Assembly: GCA_964529035.1 (NCBI GenBank)
Contig: CAZGUG010000067.1
Coordinates: 1 to 9,291, forward strand
Length of the DNA stretch: 9,291 nt
Direction of reading: 5' to 3'
DNA from: CAZGUG01 sp964529035
GTDB lineage: Bacteria > Bacillota > Clostridia > Ch29
Shown one piece after another: positions 5,901-9,291 of the stretch (the first letter of the stretch is position 1; each line of letters opens with the position of its first letter). A program made the translations under genes and the position numbers. The notes beneath the pieces were generated by a model. That model searched no databases, was not told where the DNA came from, and worked only from the letters and a program-made list of their open reading frames with translations.

Positions 5901-7028
5901 CTATACAATGGTAAAGGGGTCAATGTCTATACGGGATTTAATAACCTCTACCCCTGCAGCTGCTTCCCCGGCCTGTTTTTCAATATGGTCCTTGATTATA
6001 TCCACTGCAATTTTTTCGGTGCCATAATGCCCGGCATCCACCAGCGCCATACCAATACCGATGGATTTATGCGCATCGTGGTACTTGATATCGCCTGTCA
6101 AAAGCACATCGGCACCGCCCGCCGCCGCCGCTTCCATAAGGCTGCCGCCGCTGCCGCCGCAGAGGGCTACCCTCTGAACCATCTCTTCCGGCGCGCCTGT
6201 GCATCTTACCTGTTTAAGGTGCAATACCCTTTTCACCTTTTCGGCAAACTCTTTTAGCGTAACTGCATCCGGCAGAAGACCAATACGCCCCAGTCCGTAA
6301 TCTCCGCGCTTATTTCCAAGGCGGTATATATCGTAGGCTACCTCCTCGTAGGGGTGTGCATCCAGCAGGGCCTGCACCACCTGCCGGGTAAGCTCGGAGG
6401 GTACTATGCTCTCTATCCTGTACTCGTCAGCCCGTTCCAGCTTTCCGGTTTCCCCTATAAAGGGCGTTGTACCATCCCCCGGTTTAAAGGTGCCTATACC
6501 CTTTGCCCTGAAGGTACAATGGCTATAGCTGCCAATCCAGCCGGCTCCCGCTTCCGCCATGGCCATCGCCACCTTGTCCTCGTGGCCTGCCGGTACAAAT
6601 ACCACAACCTTATCATAACCGCACCCTTCACAGGGCTCCAGCACTCTGGCATCCCTTAAGCCCAACAGCCGCACCAGCAAATCGTTTATACCCCCCGGTG
6701 CGCTGTCCAGGTTTGTATGGGCACAGTACAGCGCTATATCGTTTTTTATCAGAAGCGCCGCTATCCTGCCAAAGGGCCGGTCTTCCCTCAGGGTCTTCAC
6801 CGTATCAAAAATGAACGGGTGATGGGTAATAACCATGTCCGCGCGAATATGAGTCGCCTCCAGGGCAACCTGCTCCACCAGGTCAAGGGCCACCAGTATC
6901 CTTTTTACCTTTTTCTCGGGAGAGCCAATCTGAAGGCCCACGTTATCCCATTTTTCCGCCATTAACTCCGGCGCCAATTTTTCCATAATGCCTGTTATAT
7001 ACCTGCAGTTCACTGAAATTTTTATCAC
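5901..7028 (-). CDS. yqfO: NIF3/DUF34 dinuclear-metal hexameric protein (YqfO type)
   Basis: This member of the NIF3/DUF34 family, often annotated GTP cyclohydrolase 1 type 2, forms toroidal hexamers with a two-metal site. Its physiological substrate is unsettled. At up to 375 residues it is the long form, with a PII-like insert (about 130-240) between two NIF3 halves, as in B. subtilis YqfO. The metal ligands are all present: THHP (H69, H70), HTNLD (D108) and GHYGTE (H334, E338). WDNVGLQIG (27-35) is a family signature. The start is unclear: GTG 7026-7028 would share a base with AAGGGG (7028-7033), while an ATT at 7017-7019 sits 8 bases after it and gives MSVNCRYI, close to the usual N-terminus. 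It lies next to trmK/YigZ genes, as in B. subtilis where trmK and yqfO adjoin. Confidence 0.93.
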   Translation of the reverse strand: MIKISVNCRYITGIMEKLAPELMAEKWDNVGLQIGSPEKKVKRILVALDLVEQVALEATHIRADMVITHHPFIFDTVKTLREDRPFGRIAALLIKNDIALYCAHTNLDSAPGGINDLLVRLLGLRDARVLEPCEGCGYDKVVVFVPAGHEDKVAMAMAEAGAGWIGSYSHCTFRAKGIGTFKPGDGTTPFIGETGKLERADEYRIESIVPSELTRQVVQALLDAHPYEEVAYDIYRLGNKRGDYGLGRIGLLPDAVTLKEFAEKVKRVLHLKQVRCTGAPEEMVQRVALCGGSGGSLMEAAAAGGADVLLTGDIKYHDAHKSIGIGMALVDAGHYGTEKIAVDIIKDHIEKQAGEAAAGVEVIKSRIDIDPFTIV

Positions 7029-7044
7029 CCCTTATAGCTGCACC

Positions 7045-7060
7045 TGGTATAATTATACCA
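7045..7060 (-). promoter_or_regulatory. 16-bp palindrome containing a possible internal promoter
   Basis: TGGTATAATTATACCA is a perfect palindrome spanning the stop codon of the YigZ-family gene. Read on the minus strand it contains TGGTATAAT, a perfect extended -10, identical over nine bases to that of the RM operon promoter. No good -35 is visible at 16-18 bases. It could start a transcript near 7045 for the NIF3, zinc-ribbon and RNase HI genes, or be a protein-binding site. Position and sequence are certain; the role is inferred. Confidence 0.4.
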
Positions 7061-7688
7061 CTAATTCAACGTATTCGGTTTTTCCCTTGTTTATTTCAAC
7101 CTGGCCGTCGGTAATACCCGTCATCCAGTCGGTAAACCCACACTCGCTGCCGACGGGAACCAGTATGTCCATAACAACCCTGTCGGTATAATGAATTTCG
7201 CTGACAATGTATTTGGTGTCCGCCAGCAGGTTTTCTATCCTGCCCAGCCGGGTATAGTCAAATCCCGCATGCACCTTCCGCATAAGGACCCTTCTAATTA
7301 TCCCCGCAGCGTCCAGCCCTTCATTGGCTGCCCTTCCGTAGGCCCGGATCAATCCCCCCGCACCCAGCTTTATGCCGCCGAAATAGCGGGTGACCACTAT
7401 CACCGTATCCATTATACTTTTCTTTTTTATCGCCTCCAGAATGGGCATGCCCGCCGTGCCGCCCGGTTCGCCGTCGTCGCTGGCCTTCTGTACACCGTTT
7501 CCTTCTCCGGTTATGTAGGCAAAACAATTGTGGGTGGCGTTCCAGTGCTGCTTTTTAATACTCTGTACAAAGTCCTTTGCCTCATCCTCGGTGGCGGCCC
7601 TTTCCACCTGGGCAATGAACCTTGACTTCCGGACAACTGTTTCTGCCCGGCCGAAGCCCTTTACCGTCAGGTATTCCGTCTCCTGCAA
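7053..7688 (-). CDS. yigZ: IMPACT/YigZ family protein (UPF0029)
   Basis: This 211-residue protein belongs to the YigZ/YvyE branch of the IMPACT family. The N-terminal UPF0029 domain has KSRFIA (21-26), SDDGEPGGTAGMPILEAI (70-87) and TRYFGGIKLGAGGLIRAYG (100-118), all diagnostic. The C-terminal ferredoxin-like domain (DUF1949) covers about 140-200. The eukaryotic relative IMPACT modulates GCN2 and translation; the bacterial role is uncertain, perhaps linked to the ribosome or nucleic acids. The start is a TTG at 7686-7688 within the end of trmK (22-base overlap), with GGGGTG about 8 bases upstream and a family-like N-terminus, QETEYLTVKGFG. No membrane or export signal is seen. It is a less usual neighbour between trmK and yqfO, which are adjacent in B. 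subtilis. Confidence 0.92.
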   Translation of the reverse strand: MQETEYLTVKGFGRAETVVRKSRFIAQVERAATEDEAKDFVQSIKKQHWNATHNCFAYITGEGNGVQKASDDGEPGGTAGMPILEAIKKKSIMDTVIVVTRYFGGIKLGAGGLIRAYGRAANEGLDAAGIIRRVLMRKVHAGFDYTRLGRIENLLADTKYIVSEIHYTDRVVMDILVPVGSECGFTDWMTGITDGQVEINKGKTEYVELVV

Positions 7689-8371
7689 TCCTCCATCACC
7701 CCCCGCAGCCTTTCCAGCCGCACCGTATACTCTTTTAGCTTTTCCACCGCTTGCCTGTCCTTGGAGCCTTGCAGCCCGGTCATTATCTTTTTGTATTCGG
7801 TAATCTTTTTTTCTATCAGTCGGGGCAGCAGGGGATCCTTGTTTTCTACCAGTTTTTTACCTATCTCAAAATATATCGGGTCTTCAATATGCTGATGCCC
7901 GTGCTCTGCTGCTATTACCTGGTAAATCCTGTCCCCTTCCCGGGCAAGGGCCTCTTCCACTATGTCAAAACCGTTTTCGGCCAGCCATTTTCTTACCACT
8001 TCCTGGGCGTTCATAGGCTGCAGCACCAGCCTTTTTACATCCTCCAGCACCCGGGTACCCGCCGCAAGAACATTCCTCATTAGCATCCCGCCCATACCCG
8101 CCATCACTATGGTATCGGCTTCTCCCCTGTCAAGCACCGCCAACCCGTCACCCCGGCGTATGTCTATCTTCTTTTGCATGCCGTGCCGTCTGATAACCTC
8201 CGCGGCCCTTTCAAGGGGCCCGGTGTTAATATCGCTGGCCGCCGCCCACTTGGCTCTGCCGGTTTTAATCAGGAAAACCGGGATATACCCGTGGTCGGTA
8301 CCTATATCCGCCACCCTGCTTCCCTCCGGCACCATTTCCGCTATCGCCAATAGGCGCGGACTGAGTTTCAT
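7667..8371 (-). CDS. trmK: tRNA (adenine(22)-N(1))-methyltransferase TrmK
   Basis: This protein methylates N1 of adenine 22 in the D-loop of tRNAs, using S-adenosylmethionine; it acts in the cytoplasm. It is 234 residues, the usual family length. The Rossmann-type domain begins at residue 1 with LSPRLLAIAEMVPEGSRVADIGTDHG, and DIGTDHG (22-28) is motif I. ASDIN (45-49), GDG (74-76), MAGMGG (90-95) and LQPM (117-120) follow. The C-terminal quarter (about 165-230) is a charged helical hairpin typical of TrmK. The ATG overlaps the HAD stop as ATGA and GGAGGA lies about 9 bases upstream in the end of that gene, so translation is probably coupled. The TrmK call is firm because the DIGTDHGYIP and MAGMGG motifs are specific. 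Confidence 0.95.
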   Translation of the reverse strand: MKLSPRLLAIAEMVPEGSRVADIGTDHGYIPVFLIKTGRAKWAAASDINTGPLERAAEVIRRHGMQKKIDIRRGDGLAVLDRGEADTIVMAGMGGMLMRNVLAAGTRVLEDVKRLVLQPMNAQEVVRKWLAENGFDIVEEALAREGDRIYQVIAAEHGHQHIEDPIYFEIGKKLVENKDPLLPRLIEKKITEYKKIMTGLQGSKDRQAVEKLKEYTVRLERLRGVMEDCRRRNT

Positions 8372-9099
8372 ACTGCCTTTTCCTCCAGTACCGGCAGCTC
8401 GTTCAGTACAAAATCGTACAGGTCCCGGTACCCGCCCATGTAATCAACCGGCGGAAGTTTGTCTCCCCTTTTGATAAGATGTACATCCAGTAAAAAAGTT
8501 TTCATTCCCAGCCTGTGGACCACCATATCCTCCTCTGCATCGTTTCCCACCATCAGGCAGTTTTCCGGTCTCTTGTTAATTATTTCCATAATCTCCCGGT
8601 AATATTCAATCCTAGGTTTGCAGTAATGCATTTCCTCGAAGGAGGTGATTAGTTTGAAACAATCCGCGTCAATGCCGGCCCACCTGACCCTCTCTTCAAT
8701 GGCTATCCGCGGAAACAGCGGATTTGTGGCCAGCACCATATCGTATCCCTTGTCCTTCAATATGTCCACCACCTTGCTGCAGACAGGCTGGTGGTTTACA
8801 ATTTTTCTAATGTTTTTGAAATCCGTCCTGTAAAACTCTTCGAACCTATCCATAAGGGGGTCTATGTCACAGTTCATCAGCCTTTTAAACTCCCTTTCAA
8901 AGGCGGCCCGGTTGGTGGTATCACCGTCGGCGTTGCGTACCATGTACTCGGTGGCTCCCATAATGTTCTTTATTAGGGTTTTGGGTTCGGTGAACCCGCC
9001 GAAACTTTCGGAAATGGCCTTAAAGTACGAATGCATGAACTTATCCATGTCAACCGGTAGCAGCGTGCCGTCAAGATCGAACAGTACCGTATCAATCAC
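8368..9099 (-). CDS. HAD-superfamily hydrolase
   Basis: This 243-residue haloacid-dehalogenase-type hydrolase is probably a phosphatase. Numbered from the GTG chosen here, motif I is FDLDGTLL with nucleophile D8 and acid/base D10. Motif II is LATNP (T125), motif III contains K161 in YCKP, and motif IV is VGNDAEED (D187, D191). Residues 15-100 form a helical cap of the C1 type, suggesting a small phosphorylated substrate, but nothing shows which one. I chose GTG 9097-9099 because GGGAGG (9107-9112) lies 7 bases upstream and the product begins MIDTVLFDLDGT. A TTG at 9112-9114 in the same frame would share the first G of that site. It is the first gene of the operon that continues with trmK. Confidence 0.88.
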   Translation of the reverse strand: MIDTVLFDLDGTLLPVDMDKFMHSYFKAISESFGGFTEPKTLIKNIMGATEYMVRNADGDTTNRAAFEREFKRLMNCDIDPLMDRFEEFYRTDFKNIRKIVNHQPVCSKVVDILKDKGYDMVLATNPLFPRIAIEERVRWAGIDADCFKLITSFEEMHYCKPRIEYYREIMEIINKRPENCLMVGNDAEEDMVVHRLGMKTFLLDVHLIKRGDKLPPVDYMGGYRDLYDFVLNELPVLEEKAV

Positions 9100-9134
9100 A
9101 GTTTTTCCTCCCAAATTTTATTTCCCATAGTTTA

Positions 9135-9163
9135 ATTCTACATTTAATTAGAATGATTGGCAA
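9135..9163 (-). promoter_or_regulatory. Promoter of the HAD-trmK operon
   Basis: -35 TTGCCA (9158-9163) and -10 TAGAAT (9135-9140) are 17 bases apart, and each matches the sigma-A consensus at five of six positions. The start site is expected near 9128, leaving a leader of about 28 bases with a strong GGGAGG ribosome binding site. A further TTGACA at 9186-9191 has only a poor -10 partner. Confidence 0.65.
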
Positions 9164-9174
9164 CTTAAGTATGC

Positions 9175-9194
9175 AAATTGAAAAGTGTCAATTT
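9175..9194. repeat. Short inverted repeat upstream of the HAD promoter
   Basis: AAATTGA (9175-9181) and TCAATTT (9188-9194) are perfect 7-bp arms around a 6-base spacer. It lies between the tRNA terminator and the HAD operon promoter, and covers the TTGACA at 9186-9191. It lacks a T tract, so it is not a terminator. It may be a protein-binding site or chance in AT-rich DNA. Confidence 0.35.
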
Positions 9195-9204
9195 CTTTGT
9201 ATTT

Positions 9205-9229
9205 AAAAAAGCACTCTTAAAGTGCTTTT
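9205..9229 (-). terminator. Rho-independent terminator after the tRNA
   Basis: On the minus strand AAAAGCACT and AGTGCTTTT form a perfect 9-bp stem around a 5-base TTAAG loop, continued by more T residues. It begins 6 bases after the encoded CCA of the tRNA and should end that transcript before the HAD operon promoter. Confidence 0.85.
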
Positions 9230-9235
9230 CAAAAA

Positions 9236-9291
9236 TGGTGGGCCTTCAGGGATTCGAACCCCGGACCGACCGGTTATGAGCCGGTTGCTCT
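9236..9291 (-). tRNA. tRNA with CAU anticodon (Met or Ile2), 5' part cut by window
   Basis: The last 56 bases hold the 3' part of a tRNA on the minus strand. The anticodon stem ACCGG/CCGGT encloses CTCATAA, giving anticodon CAU. The T arm is CGGGG-TTCGAAT-CCCTG. The acceptor strand AAGGCCC, discriminator A and an encoded CCA follow. The three consecutive G-C pairs (GGG/CCC) of an initiator are absent, so it is elongator Met or a lysidine-modified Ile2 tRNA. The CTCATAA loop occurs in both, and the missing D arm and 5' acceptor strand would help decide. Confidence 0.93.

Noticed and set aside
6117..6163. GCC/GCCG-rich low-complexity stretch
   Set aside because: It encodes the glycine- and alanine-rich GGSGGSLMEAAAAGG segment of the NIF3-like protein and needs no other explanation.
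4961..8474. Many 60-187-codon plus-strand frames opposite the housekeeping genes
   Set aside because: They are shadows of the zinc-ribbon, NIF3, YigZ and TrmK genes; the minus-strand products carry complete conserved motifs.
9168..9191. TTGACA with downstream TTAAGT as a second HAD promoter
   Set aside because: The -35 is perfect and the spacing 17 bases, but TTAAGT matches the -10 consensus at only three positions; the pair at 9135-9163 is much better.
9236..9291. Initiator tRNA-fMet
   Set aside because: The anticodon stem reads CGG/CCG next to the loop rather than the three consecutive G-C pairs of initiators.

Overview
The window is a stretch of chromosome in which every recognisable gene lies on the minus strand, so it is read from right to left. 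The gene set suggests a member of the Firmicutes: trmK next to a NIF3/YqfO-type gene, a coiled-coil zinc-ribbon protein, and an IMPACT-family protein. The RNase P RNA has the ancestral type A architecture, whereas Bacilli normally carry type B, so Clostridia are more likely than Bacilli. No species can be named from the sequence.

Right part (about 4310-9291), conserved housekeeping block. A tRNA with a CAU anticodon, cut by the window edge, ends at 9236 and is followed by an intrinsic terminator. A sigma-A-like promoter then drives a tightly packed run: HAD hydrolase, trmK (tRNA m1A22 methyltransferase), an IMPACT/YigZ-family protein, a NIF3-like dinuclear-metal protein, a C4 zinc-ribbon coiled-coil protein and a ribonuclease HI. 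Several of these genes overlap by a few bases and start at GTG or TTG. Two bases after the RNase HI stop codon comes the promoter of rnpB, and rnpB ends in a clear rho-independent terminator.

Middle (about 3962-4277). This more AT-rich junction carries an extended -10 promoter, two inverted repeats that could bind the regulator next door, and a 45-codon reading frame that I do not recognise.

Left part (1-3961), accessory defence module: a small XRE/Cro-type regulator, hsdM (type I DNA methyltransferase), rhuM, and hsdS (specificity subunit). Each gene overlaps the next by 4 or 8 bases. No hsdR is visible; if present it would lie beyond position 1 or elsewhere. The hsdS gene is the most interesting part. 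Between its two halves is a perfect 12-bp tandem array encoding four ELTA units, the type IC spacer repeat. Directly after it, a run of six A residues leaves the gene one base out of frame, giving a 212-residue first half and a second half in another frame. The site is also an in-phase A_AAA_AAC slippery heptamer, and the second half has an ATG with its own ribosome binding site just after the stop. Loss of function, phase variation, programmed frameshifting, a split two-chain specificity subunit and a sequencing error are all possible; the sequence alone does not decide.
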